Shown: positions 9,637 to 18,459, counted from the stretch's first letter. The stretch: DNA of 34,389 nucleotides from Erythrobacter sp. (GCF_023653175.1 NZ_JAMNXL010000017.1:1-34389); one strand, 5' to 3'. Translations and numbers: made by a program. The notes: generated by a model from the sequence alone, not told the origin.

Positions 9637-9652
9637 CTGATAATCACTCGCA
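9637..9652 (-). promoter_or_regulatory. Fur-like box upstream of the lipoprotein gene
   Basis: Minus strand reads TGCGAGTGATTATCAG, 55 bases upstream of the lipoprotein ATG. It differs by one base from TGCGAATGATTATCAG found before the siderophore-type receptor at 31280-31295, and its GATTATC core matches half of the classical Fur box. Fur binding is inferred. Confidence 0.5.
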
Positions 9653-9727
9653 AGAGCCGTTTTGCAGGAAAACCTCGCCCGTGCGAACCCCAAGTCGCCT
9701 GCCGAGCGCGATGTGCGGTTCGTCGAT

Positions 9728-9746
9728 GGGGCACAATGCCCCTTTT
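9728..9746 (+). terminator. Small hairpin with T-run in the divergent region
   Basis: Stem GGGGCA/TGCCCC with a three-base CAA loop, followed by TTTT. It has the form of a minimal intrinsic terminator reading rightward. As it lies upstream of the S46 peptidase gene it could be a leader attenuator or chance; support is weak. Confidence 0.25.
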
Positions 9747-9826
9747 CAGCCCCGCGCGCTTTGCCCTAACAGGCGCCTCTTGCGCCCAAGCGGGCGCCAT
9801 CCATTCGTGAGAGAGGTTTGCTGCAC

Positions 9827-11956
9827 ATGAAGACGATCCTGCGCGCCGGGGCCAGCGCCCTGCTGCTCGCCGCACCCGCCATCGCCGCCGCCGATGAAGG
9901 CATGTGGCTGCCGAGCCAGACCGGTGCCATCGCCGACGAGATGAAGGCTGCGGGACTCGAACTCGACGCCAAGACGCTGGGCGACCTCCAGCGCCCGCCG
10001 CTCACCGCAATCGCCTCGCTGGGCGGCTGTTCGGCGGCGTTCCTGTCGCCGCAGGGTCTGGTCGCGACCAACCACCACTGCGTCGCGGGTTCGCTCCAGT
10101 ACAATTCCTCGCCGGAGAACGATTACCTCACCGACGGTTTCCTCGCGAAGGCGCTGGGCGACGAGCTCCCCGCCGCTCCCGGCAGCCGGATCTACGTGAT
10201 CGAGGATCTGCGCGACGTCACCGCCGCGATGCTGAAAGGTGCCGACAAGCTCGAGGGCCGCGCGCGCTATGACCGCCTTCAGGCCAACCGCACCGCGCTG
10301 ATCGAAGCCTGCGAGAAGCAGGCCAACCGCCGCTGCGATGTGCGCGCCTATTTCGGCGGGGCGCAGTACTGGCTCCAGCAGCAGCTCGAGATCCAGGACG
10401 TGCGGCTGGTCTATGCGCCCGCGGGCGGGGTCGGCAATTTCGGCGGCGAGAAGGACAACTGGATGTGGCCGCGCCACACCGGCGATTTCTCCTTCTACCG
10501 CGCCTACGTCGCGCCCGACGGTTCCTCGGCCGCATTCTCCAAGGACAACGTGCCCTTCAAGCCCAAGGCGTGGCTGCCGATCGCCAAGGAGGGCGTCAAG
10601 GAAGGCGACTTCGTGATGGTCGCGGGCTTCCCCGGCACCACCGAACGCCTGCGCACGGCTGACGAGGCGCGCTTCTATTACGAGGAGCTCTACCCCTACC
10701 AGCAGCGCATGCTCGCCGAATATGGCGACAGCATCGACGCTCTGACCGCAGGCAATCAGGCGGCGGCCATCGCCTATGCCGCAACCCTGCAGGGCGTCGA
10801 GAACTACGAAAAGAAGATTGCGGGCCAGTTGGCCGGTGCCGAGGCGATCTCGCTGGTCGCCAAGAAGCAGGCCGAGGAAGAGCGTTTCCGCGCCTGGATC
10901 AAGGCCGACCCGGCGCGCGAGGCGCAGTATGCGGCGCTTGCCGAACTCGACAGGCTGGTGGCCGAGACCAACGCCGTCTCGCTCGCCGATGCCAAGCGCG
11001 GGCTGATCGGCCGCGGCCAGCTTTATGGCGCAGCGCGCACGCTCTATCGCTGGGCGAACGAGCAGGCCAAGGCCGACAAGGATCGCGAACCCGGCTTCCA
11101 GGCGCGCGACAAGGCCTTCATGACCCAGCGGATGCAGGTCATCGAGCGCCGCTACGTGCAGGCGATCGACCAGCAGCTCTGGGCGGACGGTATCGCCGAA
11201 TACCGCACGCTCCCCGCCGACCAGCGCATCGCGAGCTTCGATGCCTTCATGGAAGGCCGCGAGCTTGCCTCGCTCTATGCCGGCAGCGAGCTTGGCACGG
11301 CCGCCAAGCGCATGGAGTGGATGGGCAAGACGCCTGCCGACTTCAAGGCATCGAGCGATCCCTTCATCCAGCTCGCGGTTGCCACTTATGACGAGGCGAT
11401 GGCTGCCGAGGCTGCCGACAAGGAGCGTGCGGGCCGCGTGCAGAAGGCGCGCTCGCTGGTGATGGCCGCGCGGCTTGCCTATGCGGCGAGCCAGGGCAAG
11501 ACCATGTATCCCGACGCCAACGGCTCGCTGCGCTTCACCTATGGCAAGGTGACCGGCAAAGCGGTCGACGGGCAGGTCTGGACCGCCTTCACCACCGCCG
11601 AGGGCATTGTTGCCAAGCACACCGGGCGTGGCGAGTTCGATGCGCCCGACAAGATGATCGAGCTGATCAAGGCCAAGGACTACGGGAGCTACATCGCGCC
11701 TGCCCTCGGCACCCTGCCGGTCGACTTCATGTCGACGGTCGACATCACCAACGGCAACTCGGGCTCCTCGACGCTGAACGCGCGCGGCGAGTTCGTGGGC
11801 CTCGCCTTCGACGGCACGATCGAGGGCGTGGTCAGCGACTGGATGTATGATCCGGCGATCAACCGCACGATCCACGTCGACAGCCGCTTCATGCTGTGGA
11901 CCATGGACAAGGTCGACGGCGCGACCCGCCTGCTTGAGGAAATGGGCGTCAAGTAA
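9827..11956 (+). CDS. S46 family dipeptidyl-peptidase (DPP7-like)
   Basis: A 709-residue exported serine peptidase that removes dipeptides from peptide N-termini, typically in the periplasm. ATG 9827 is preferred to the upstream TTG at 9818 because GAGAGAGG (9809-9816) is ten bases from the ATG but only one from the TTG. A signal peptide spans ~1-22. Family motifs are TNHHC (His83/84), the segment NWMWPRHTGDF with Asp220, and GNSGSS with nucleophile Ser645. The residue 18 after the nucleophile is Gly663 (FDG). In this family Gly at that place marks the DPP7/DAP-BII type with hydrophobic P1 preference, whereas DPP11 has Arg. Length matches the family (~700). It appears monocistronic. A 709-codon antisense frame covers it and is a shadow. 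Confidence 0.95.
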   Translation: MKTILRAGASALLLAAPAIAAADEGMWLPSQTGAIADEMKAAGLELDAKTLGDLQRPPLTAIASLGGCSAAFLSPQGLVATNHHCVAGSLQYNSSPENDYLTDGFLAKALGDELPAAPGSRIYVIEDLRDVTAAMLKGADKLEGRARYDRLQANRTALIEACEKQANRRCDVRAYFGGAQYWLQQQLEIQDVRLVYAPAGGVGNFGGEKDNWMWPRHTGDFSFYRAYVAPDGSSAAFSKDNVPFKPKAWLPIAKEGVKEGDFVMVAGFPGTTERLRTADEARFYYEELYPYQQRMLAEYGDSIDALTAGNQAAAIAYAATLQGVENYEKKIAGQLAGAEAISLVAKKQAEEERFRAWIKADPAREAQYAALAELDRLVAETNAVSLADAKRGLIGRGQLYGAARTLYRWANEQAKADKDREPGFQARDKAFMTQRMQVIERRYVQAIDQQLWADGIAEYRTLPADQRIASFDAFMEGRELASLYAGSELGTAAKRMEWMGKTPADFKASSDPFIQLAVATYDEAMAAEAADKERAGRVQKARSLVMAARLAYAASQGKTMYPDANGSLRFTYGKVTGKAVDGQVWTAFTTAEGIVAKHTGRGEFDAPDKMIELIKAKDYGSYIAPALGTLPVDFMSTVDITNGNSGSSTLNARGEFVGLAFDGTIEGVVSDWMYDPAINRTIHVDSRFMLWTMDKVDGATRLLEEMGVK

Positions 11957-11966
11957 GCCGCCCCAT

Positions 11967-11982
11967 TTTGAATAAGTATGCG
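11967..11982 (+). promoter_or_regulatory. 16-base element before glk, shared with the zwf leader
   Basis: TTTGAATAAGTATGCG lies 68 bases upstream of the glk ATG and is repeated exactly at 18451-18466 before zwf. Both copies are preceded by CCCAT(T) and followed within 12-18 bases by CCCGCGCGCC. It may be a common promoter or operator of the glucose genes; TTGAAT could serve as a -35 but no good -10 is visible. Confidence 0.45.
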
Positions 11983-12050
11983 GCGCGTGGGATTCCCGCG
12001 CGCCGCCTGCTATTGCTCGCCGCGTGAGGATTCCGGGCGGGGAGAGAGCA

Positions 12051-13046
12051 ATGCGCGAAGTCGTTGTGGTCGATATCGGCGGGACCCATGCCCGCTTCGC
12101 GATTGCCAGCTTCGGCGCGGACGGGGCGATCAGTCTCGACGAGCCGGAAACGCTCCATACCGCCGATCATGCGAGCTTCCAGACCGCGTGGGAGGCCTTC
12201 CGGACCCGCAAGGGCGGAACCCTGCCGCCGGCGGTGAGCATCGCGGTGGCCGGCCCGGTCGGCAGCCCCGGCAAGCCCAATCCGGTGATCCGCTTCACCA
12301 ACAACCCGTGGATCATCCGCCCCGCCCTGATCCCCGAGAAGCTCGGCGCGAGCGCGTACACCATCGTCAATGATTTCGCCGCGGTCGCCCACGCCGTTGC
12401 GCGTGCCGATAACAGCCAGTTCCTTCACCTTGCCGGCCCCGATGTGCCGCTGGCAAGCGAGGGCACGATTTCGGTGCTCGGGCCAGGCACAGGGCTGGGC
12501 GTCGCGCATCTCTACCGTTCGGGGAGCCACTACCGGGTGCAGGCGACCGAGGGCGGGCATATCGACTTTGCCCCGCTCGACAGCATCGAGGACGCGATCC
12601 TCGCCCGCCTGCGCCAGCGCCATCTGCGCGTCTCGGTCGAGCGCGTGGTGGCCGGGCCCGGGATCGTCGACATCTATCAGGCCCTCGCCGCGCTCGAACA
12701 CCGCACCGTGCCCGAGCGCGACGCGATCGCAATCTGGAACCTCGGCACCTCCGGCGAGGATTCGCTGGCGGCGGCGGCGGTGGACCGGTTCTGCCTGTCG
12801 CTGGGCTCGGTCGCGGGCGACCTTGCGCTGGCGCAGGGCGGCTTTGCCGGCGTGGTGATCGCGGGCGGATTGGGCTACCGCATCCGCGACACGCTGCTCG
12901 CCTCGGGCTTTGCCGCGCGCTTCAAGGCCAAGGGGCGGTTCGAGAGCCTGATGGCAGGGATCCCGGTCAAGCTGATCATCCACCCCCAGCCGGGGCTGTT
13001 CGGTGCCGCGGCGGCCTTCGCCTCAGAGCATGGGGAAGACGCATGA
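12051..13046 (+). CDS. glk: Glucokinase
   Basis: A 331-residue bacterial glucokinase (Glk family) that phosphorylates glucose with ATP to glucose 6-phosphate. ATG 12051 is chosen because GGAGAGA (12041-12047) precedes it; an in-frame GTG at 12024 lacks a ribosome site. The N-terminal DIGGTHARFAI is the phosphate-binding motif. IVNDFAAV supplies the catalytic base Asp108, corresponding to E. coli Glk Asp100. LGPGTGLGVA and TEGGHIDFAP are the other family signatures. Its stop overlaps the ppc start as ATGA, so the two are one operon. With zwf-edd-eda nearby it feeds the ED pathway from unphosphorylated glucose. Confidence 0.95.
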   Translation: MREVVVVDIGGTHARFAIASFGADGAISLDEPETLHTADHASFQTAWEAFRTRKGGTLPPAVSIAVAGPVGSPGKPNPVIRFTNNPWIIRPALIPEKLGASAYTIVNDFAAVAHAVARADNSQFLHLAGPDVPLASEGTISVLGPGTGLGVAHLYRSGSHYRVQATEGGHIDFAPLDSIEDAILARLRQRHLRVSVERVVAGPGIVDIYQALAALEHRTVPERDAIAIWNLGTSGEDSLAAAAVDRFCLSLGSVAGDLALAQGGFAGVVIAGGLGYRIRDTLLASGFAARFKAKGRFESLMAGIPVKLIIHPQPGLFGAAAAFASEHGEDA

Positions 13047-15805
13047 AGACCCTCGCGGCGCTCGAGGCGCGGCTGGGCGAGCTGCACCAGCGCACGCGGG
13101 AAACCCCGCTGTTCAACCCGGTGTTTCAATTGTCGCTCGATCTGTCGCGGGCCATCGAGGCGGGCGAGACCAGCCTCGATGACGTCGCCGCGCTGGTCGC
13201 AACGCTGGAGTGCGACGGACTGAAGGCGCGCGCGCGCAAACTGCGCACATTGCTGGCGCCGCCCCCTGTGCCCGCACCCGCCGAGGCGGAGGATTTCGCC
13301 GCCTTCGCCGCGCGCTGGGAGAACCCGCAGCTCCACGCGGTCTTCACCGCCCACCCGACCTTCCTGCTCAGCCCCGCGCAGTCCGAAGCGGTGGCGACGG
13401 CGGCATCGGCACAGCAGGAGGTCGACGACACCGCCTGCGCCGTCCCCGCCACCCGCACCGCGGTGACGCTCGAGCACGAGCATCGGGCCGCGATGGATGC
13501 CATGGCCCGGGCGCAGGACGCGCGCGACGTGATCGTCGCCCGCCTGATCGCCGAAGCCCGCCGATGCTGGCCGCAGGAATGGCGCGCGCTCCGGCCCCTG
13601 CCGTTCCGCTTCGCCAGTTGGGTCGGCTACGACATGGACGGGCGCACGGATATCGGCTGGCGCACCTCGATCGCCTTCCGCCTGGCCGAGAAGGCCGAGC
13701 GCCTTGCGCGCTACACGGCCAGCCTTGAAGCACTCGACGCGGCCCACCCGCTGCTCGCCACCCTGCGCCCCGCCGCCGCCTTCGCCGCCGCGCGGGCCGA
13801 GGACTTTGCGGGCGACCTCTCCAGCGCCGAGGCTCTGGCGAGCGCCGCCAACCGGCTGACCACACACAGCCCCGACAACCTCCTCAGCCTCGCCCCGCTG
13901 ATCACCGCGCTCGAAAGCGAAGCGACAAGCGCGCCCGACGAGCGCGCCACCGCGCTCCTCACCCTTGCCGCCGCGATGCGCGCCGACGGGCTCGGGATGG
14001 GCTGGATCCACTTCCGGGTGAACGCCAAGCAGCTCCACAATGCGGTGCGCCGCCGGCTGGGCGGGGATGACGAGGGGATCGATCTCGCCAGCAAGGGCGC
14101 GCTGATGACCCTGCGACGACTGGTCGACGAGGCCGCGACGCTGCGCACCAATTTCGCCGCGCTCGCCACCGAAAGCTCGACCGCGATCCGCCAGTTCCTC
14201 GCCATGGCGCAGATCCTCAAGCATATCGACGCCGACGCGCCGATCCGCATGCTGGTCGCCGAATGCGAGCAGCCCGCCACGGTGCTCGCCGCACTCTATT
14301 TCGCCAAGCTGTTCGGGGTCGACGACAAGGTCGATGTCTCGCCGCTGTTCGAGACCGAGACCGCGCTCGAACATGGCGGCCGCTTCCTCGACGCGCTGCT
14401 CGCCGAGCCCGCCTACCGCGCCTATGCCCGTGCACGCGGCCGCGTGGCGGTGCAGACCGGGTTCTCGGACGCGGGGCGCTTCGTCGGGCAGGTGCCCGCC
14501 GCGCTCGCGATCGAGCGCCTGCAAGGCCGCCTTGCCGAAGCGATGGCAGCCAATGGCCTCGGCGATGTCGCGGCGCTGGTGTTCAACACCCACGGCGAGA
14601 GCATGGGGCGCGGCGCGCACCCGGCGAGCTTCCGCGACCGCCTCGAATGGCCGCTCTCCCCTTGGGCCCGGCGGCGGTTTGCGCGTGCCGGGATCCGGCT
14701 TGAGCCCGAGGTCAGCTTCCAGGGCGGCGACGGCTACCTGTTCTTCGCCACGCCCGAACTGGCGCTCGCCACGCTCAGCCGGATTGCCGAGCTGCGCCCC
14801 GCCGAGACCGACATCGCCGCGCCCGCCGACCCCTTCTACCACCGCACCGACCTCAGCCTCGATTTCTACCGCGCGGTGAAGGAGCATCAGGGCGATCACT
14901 TGGCCAGCCGCACCTATGCGCGCGCGGTGACCGCCTTCGGGCTCGGCCTCCTGAACCCCACCGGCAGCCGCGTCTCGCGCCGCCAGTCGGACATCAATGC
15001 CGACCGCGAGATGAGCCTTCGCCAGATCCGCGCGATCCCGCACAACGCGATCCTCCAGCAATTGGGCTATCCGGTGAACGTCATCGCCGGGTTCGGCAGC
15101 GCGGCGGACGGCAACCGCGAGGAGATCGCCGCGCTGCTCACCGATAGCCCGCGCGGCAGCCAGATCCTGCGGCTGGTGCGCAGCGCCAATGCGCTCGCCA
15201 GCATCAAGACCGTCGCGGCCTATGGCGAGCTGTTCAACTCGGCCTATTGGGCGAGCCGCACCTATCGCGGGACAGAGGATCACCTGGCAAGCAGCTGCGC
15301 TGCGCTGGCCGAATATCTCGTCGGCGATGACCGCACCGGGGTGTTTCGCCGCCTGGCCTCGCGCCTCAGGATCGACGCGCTCAAGCTGCATCGCCTGCTC
15401 GACCTCTTGCCGGATGACATCACCGATGTGGAAGCGCGCGAGCATGTGCGCCGCCGCATCGGCGTGCTGCAGGCGCTGCGCCTCGCGCTGCTCCAGCACA
15501 TGTTCCTCAAAGCCGTCGCCGTCCCCGCCTTCAGCCGCGCCAACGACATCAGCCGCCGCGACGTGATCGACATGGTGCTGACCTTGAGGATCGGCGAAGC
15601 CCTCGCCCAGCTGCGCCGCGCCTTCCCGGTGCGCGTGCCCGGTCCGCGCGATTTCCCGCTCGACGAGCTGAGCGACTACCCCGATGGCGGCGAGGAAGGC
15701 TATGGCTCGATCGAGCGCGACTTCATGACGCCGATCGCGCGGGCGCAGGAGCTATCGCTGCGGATCTCTACCGCAATCGCCAACGAATTCGGCGCGCACG
15801 GTTGA
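13043..15805 (+). CDS. ppc: Divergent phosphoenolpyruvate carboxylase homologue
   Basis: A 920-residue member of the PEP carboxylase family, which makes oxaloacetate from PEP and bicarbonate. Landmarks are FTAHPT (His104, matching E. coli His138, but followed by Phe instead of Glu), TGFSDAGRFVG (family GYSDSGKDAG), VFNTHGESMGRG (family FHGRGGxIGRG) and GSRVSRR followed by SLRQIRAIP (family GSRPAKRR, SLRAIPW). The HGRGG loop is two residues shorter: His517 and Arg523 are kept, but the position of E. coli Arg581 is lost or Glu519. The distal ALxxAYGELFNSAYW segment fits the family C-terminal domain. It starts within the glk stop (ATGA overlap). Family membership is firm; normal carboxylase activity is not certain given the altered loop. 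It is a shade longer than the enteric enzyme (883 residues). Confidence 0.85.
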   Translation: MKTLAALEARLGELHQRTRETPLFNPVFQLSLDLSRAIEAGETSLDDVAALVATLECDGLKARARKLRTLLAPPPVPAPAEAEDFAAFAARWENPQLHAVFTAHPTFLLSPAQSEAVATAASAQQEVDDTACAVPATRTAVTLEHEHRAAMDAMARAQDARDVIVARLIAEARRCWPQEWRALRPLPFRFASWVGYDMDGRTDIGWRTSIAFRLAEKAERLARYTASLEALDAAHPLLATLRPAAAFAAARAEDFAGDLSSAEALASAANRLTTHSPDNLLSLAPLITALESEATSAPDERATALLTLAAAMRADGLGMGWIHFRVNAKQLHNAVRRRLGGDDEGIDLASKGALMTLRRLVDEAATLRTNFAALATESSTAIRQFLAMAQILKHIDADAPIRMLVAECEQPATVLAALYFAKLFGVDDKVDVSPLFETETALEHGGRFLDALLAEPAYRAYARARGRVAVQTGFSDAGRFVGQVPAALAIERLQGRLAEAMAANGLGDVAALVFNTHGESMGRGAHPASFRDRLEWPLSPWARRRFARAGIRLEPEVSFQGGDGYLFFATPELALATLSRIAELRPAETDIAAPADPFYHRTDLSLDFYRAVKEHQGDHLASRTYARAVTAFGLGLLNPTGSRVSRRQSDINADREMSLRQIRAIPHNAILQQLGYPVNVIAGFGSAADGNREEIAALLTDSPRGSQILRLVRSANALASIKTVAAYGELFNSAYWASRTYRGTEDHLASSCAALAEYLVGDDRTGVFRRLASRLRIDALKLHRLLDLLPDDITDVEAREHVRRRIGVLQALRLALLQHMFLKAVAVPAFSRANDISRRDVIDMVLTLRIGEALAQLRRAFPVRVPGPRDFPLDELSDYPDGGEEGYGSIERDFMTPIARAQELSLRISTAIANEFGAHG

Positions 15806-15841
15806 TCCCGCTCGTCCCCCACCCGCCCGTAAAGGACTGAT

Positions 15842-15938
15842 CGGTCGCGCAGCGACCGCAAGCCCGAACAGGCGCCCGCAGCGACGCGGCCTTCAGGCCG
15901 CATGAGCGAGGATTTCGCACGCCGGAGGGCGTGCGGAA
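15842..15938. terminator. Three hairpins between convergent ppc and lacI
   Basis: CGGTCGC-GCA-GCGACCG at 15842-15858, GCGGCC-TTCA-GGCCGC at 15886-15901, and CGCACGCC-GGAG-GGCGTGCG at 15916-15935, the last extended by T/A pairs to 15913-15938. They occupy the gap between two converging genes. None has a clear T-run, so they may be termination or mRNA-end stabilising structures rather than classical intrinsic terminators. Confidence 0.4.
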
Positions 15939-15943
15939 AACGA

Positions 15944-16963
15944 TCAGCGCGCCGTGCTTCCCCGCGCGATCAGCTTCACCGGCACACGCCTGCGCGCGGC
16001 CTCGCCTTCATCCAGCACGGCCTCGACCAGCGCCGCGCCCGCTTCGGCAGGGTCAGGGGCGATGGTCGTCAGCGGCGGGCGGCTGAAGCGGCCCGCTACC
16101 AGATCGTCGAAGCCCATCACCCCCACCGCTTGCGGCACGGCGAGATCGGCGGCGGCGAAGGCTTCCAAAGCGCCCAGCGCCATCGCATCGCAGGCAGCGA
16201 AGACCGCGTCGACCCCCTCCCCCCGCTCGATCAAGCGGCGCGCGGCGCGGCGGCCTTCCTCCTCGCGGGTGGCAGCGTTGACGGTGGGAGCAAGGCACGG
16301 CTCCAGCCCGGCTGCGCGCATCGCTTCGGCATAGCCCTCATAGCGCTCGGTGAACTGCACTTGCGGGGTATTGAGCGCGCCGAGGAAGCACGGGCGCTTG
16401 TAGCCCGCCGCCAGCAGGTGCTCGACCGCCAGCCTTCCGGCCGCGCGGTTGTCCGAGCGCACCCAGTCAAGCTCGTCGAAGGGCGAGCCCCAATAGGCGA
16501 CCCGGCGGCCCTCGCCCTCGATCCCGCGGAAATGCTCCCAGGCGGCGGCGTTGGTGGTGGTGCCTATCACCACCAACCCGTCGGCGCGGCCCTGTTCCTG
16601 ATAGTGGCCGAAGAAGTCTCCGGGGCGCGCCTGAAAGCTTACCAGCGTCTCGAAGCCCTTTTCGGACGCGGCGACGCACACAGAGCCGAGCAGGGCATAA
16701 GCGAAAGGGTTGATGCTCGAGGCATTGTCGCCCTCGCGGCAAATCACCACCACCGCGAGCGTGCCGGTGGAACCCCGCCTGAGCCGGGCGGCGCGCTCGT
16801 CGACGAAGTATCCAAGCGCCTCGGCCGCCTCGATCACCTTGCGGCGGGTCGCCTCGGCGATCGCAGGAGAGCCCGAGAGCGCACGGCTGACCGTCGGCTG
16901 GCTGACACCCGCCCGCTCCGCCACATCGAAGGATGTCGGCCGTCTTTTCGGTCCCCCGTTCAT
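15944..16963 (-). CDS. LacI-family transcriptional regulator (divergent from sugar transporter)
   Basis: A 339-residue LacI/GalR repressor. The N-terminal helix-turn-helix reads DVAERAGVSQPTVSRALSG, followed by the hinge helix region (AARLRRGSTGTLAVVV) and a periplasmic-binding-protein-like sensor domain with the usual end motif VMGFDDLVAGRFSRPPLTTI. Length is typical. It faces the FucP/GluP-type transporter across a 164-base divergent region that contains a LacI-type palindrome, so it most likely controls that transporter and perhaps its own gene, with a glucose-related effector. The ribosome site is poor (AGAAGCG), but the start gives the normal N-terminal length. Confidence 0.93.
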   Translation of the reverse strand: MNGGPKRRPTSFDVAERAGVSQPTVSRALSGSPAIAEATRRKVIEAAEALGYFVDERAARLRRGSTGTLAVVVICREGDNASSINPFAYALLGSVCVAASEKGFETLVSFQARPGDFFGHYQEQGRADGLVVIGTTTNAAAWEHFRGIEGEGRRVAYWGSPFDELDWVRSDNRAAGRLAVEHLLAAGYKRPCFLGALNTPQVQFTERYEGYAEAMRAAGLEPCLAPTVNAATREEEGRRAARRLIERGEGVDAVFAACDAMALGALEAFAAADLAVPQAVGVMGFDDLVAGRFSRPPLTTIAPDPAEAGAALVEAVLDEGEAARRRVPVKLIARGSTAR

Positions 16964-17065
16964 GGGCCACGCTTCTAGGGCCTCACGTTATCCCCGCGCA
17001 AGCGTGCGAGTGTCTTTGGCCTGCATTGCTATACGCACTGGAAAAGCCGCCGCGGTTCTTGCAGG

Positions 17066-17099
17066 TTGACACGGGCGCGCGGATTGTGAACGTTCGCAA
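17066..17099 (+). promoter_or_regulatory. Promoter with overlapping LacI operator for the FucP/GluP-type transporter
   Basis: A -35 hexamer TTGACA lies at 17066-17071. Seventeen bases on, the -10 position (17089-17094) falls within TTGTGAACGTTCGCAA at 17084-17099, a 16-base palindrome with one mismatch and the central AACGTT/CG typical of LacI-family operators. A repressor bound there would block RNA polymerase. The divergent lacI at 15944-16963 is the obvious ligand. Confidence 0.65.
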
Positions 17100-17127
17100 A
17101 AATAAGACGCTTTGGGAGAGAGCGACA

Positions 17128-18459
17128 ATGGCAATGGCACCGGGCGGCAACACCGCGGGGGATTTCGGGCACTCGGGCGCGGGCGACACGCCACAGGTCG
17201 ATGCGCCGGGCCTCAACTACTTCGTCTTCGCGCTGTTCTTCATCTTCGGCGGGATCACCTCGCTCAACGACGTCATCATCCCCAAGCTCAAGGAACTGTT
17301 CACGCTCAACTTCTTCGAGGCGAGCCTGGTGCAGTTCTGGTTCTTCATCGCCTATGCGATTGTAGGCATTCCCGGCGCGCGGCTGGTCAAGAAGCTCGGC
17401 TACATGCGCGGCGCGGTCGCGGGGCTGGTGACGATGATGGCGGGGTGCCTGCTGTTCATCCCGGCGAGCCAGACCGCGCTCTTCCCGATGTTCCTGTTCG
17501 CCTATTTCATCCTCGCGACCGGCGTGGTGCTGGTGCAGATCGTCGCCAACCCGCTGATCAGCCTGCTGGGCCCGGAGCGCACCACGCATAGCCGCCTTAC
17601 CTTTGCGCAGGCGTTCAATTCGCTGGGGACGACGATCTTCCCCTATGTCGGAGCCAGCATCATCCTCGGCTCCATCGCCGGCGTCAGCGCCGCCGAGCTT
17701 TCGGGCGAGGCCTTGCAGACCTATCGCCAGACCGAAAGCGCGATCATCACCAGCACCTATATCGGTCTTGCCGTCGCGCTGGCCGTGGTCGCGGGCGCGG
17801 TGTGGATGTTCCGCAACCGGCTGAGGGGCGAAAGGCACGAACAGACCAGCCTCGCCGACGGCCTCGCGCTGCTGGGCCGCCCGCGCTTCGGCTACGGTGC
17901 GGCGTGCATCTTCCTCTATGTCGGCGCGGAAGTCGCGATCGGCAGCTTCATCATCAACTATCTGGCGCAGGAGGAAATCCTCGGCCAACCGGAAAGCGTG
18001 ATCGGCTGGATGGTGACGCTCTACTGGCTCGGCGCACTGATCGGGCGCTTCATCGGCTCGGCCGTCCTGCGCTTCGTCAGCCCCGGCCTGACGCTGGCTG
18101 CGGTGGCGGCGGGCGCGATCACGCTGATCGCCATCTCGGCCAACGGCACGGGCCCGATCGCGGGCTACACCCTGCTCGCGGTGGGCCTGATGAACGCGAT
18201 CATGTTCCCGACGATCTTCAGCCTCGCCTGCGAGAAGCTGGGCCCGCGCGCGGCGGACGGATCGGGGATCATCAACGTCGCGATCTGCGGCGGCGCGATC
18301 ATCCCGCCGATGTTCGGCGCGCTGGCCGACGCGACGAGCCTCGCCTTCGCGCTGGTGCTGCCGGCGGCGTGCTATGCGATCATCGCCGGGTTCGGGATCT
18401 TCGCGCGCAAGCCCGCAACAGGCCCGGCCACCTCGGGCGTTGCCGACCCATTTGAATAA
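17128..18459 (+). CDS. Sugar MFS transporter, FucP/GluP type
   Basis: A 443-residue inner-membrane permease with about 12 hydrophobic segments. It resembles the fucose/glucose-galactose H+ symporter branch: FFIFGGITSLNDVIIPKLKE, then the family-like ANPLISLLGP in the first half, and VGAEVAIGSFIINYL and SGIINVAICGGAIIPP in the second. ATG 17128 is chosen for the GGGAGAGAG site five bases upstream and a short cytoplasmic N-terminus; the open frame extends upstream without support. It is divergent from lacI and lies 70 bases before zwf, and its stop lies inside the 16-mer shared with the glk leader. Glucose uptake feeding glk-zwf-edd-eda is the likely role; the exact sugar is inferred. Confidence 0.9.
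   Translation: MAMAPGGNTAGDFGHSGAGDTPQVDAPGLNYFVFALFFIFGGITSLNDVIIPKLKELFTLNFFEASLVQFWFFIAYAIVGIPGARLVKKLGYMRGAVAGLVTMMAGCLLFIPASQTALFPMFLFAYFILATGVVLVQIVANPLISLLGPERTTHSRLTFAQAFNSLGTTIFPYVGASIILGSIAGVSAAELSGEALQTYRQTESAIITSTYIGLAVALAVVAGAVWMFRNRLRGERHEQTSLADGLALLGRPRFGYGAACIFLYVGAEVAIGSFIINYLAQEEILGQPESVIGWMVTLYWLGALIGRFIGSAVLRFVSPGLTLAAVAAGAITLIAISANGTGPIAGYTLLAVGLMNAIMFPTIFSLACEKLGPRAADGSGIINVAICGGAIIPPMFGALADATSLAFALVLPAACYAIIAGFGIFARKPATGPATSGVADPFE

Noticed and set aside
9746-11875. 709-codon minus-strand frame over the S46 peptidase
   Set aside because: Antisense shadow: the plus-strand frame has a signal peptide and full catalytic motifs, while the minus frame is low-complexity with no ribosome site.
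12875-15499. 874-codon minus-strand frame over ppc
   Set aside because: Shadow of a gene with clear PEPC motifs; composition is Arg/Gly/Glu/Ala repeat-like.
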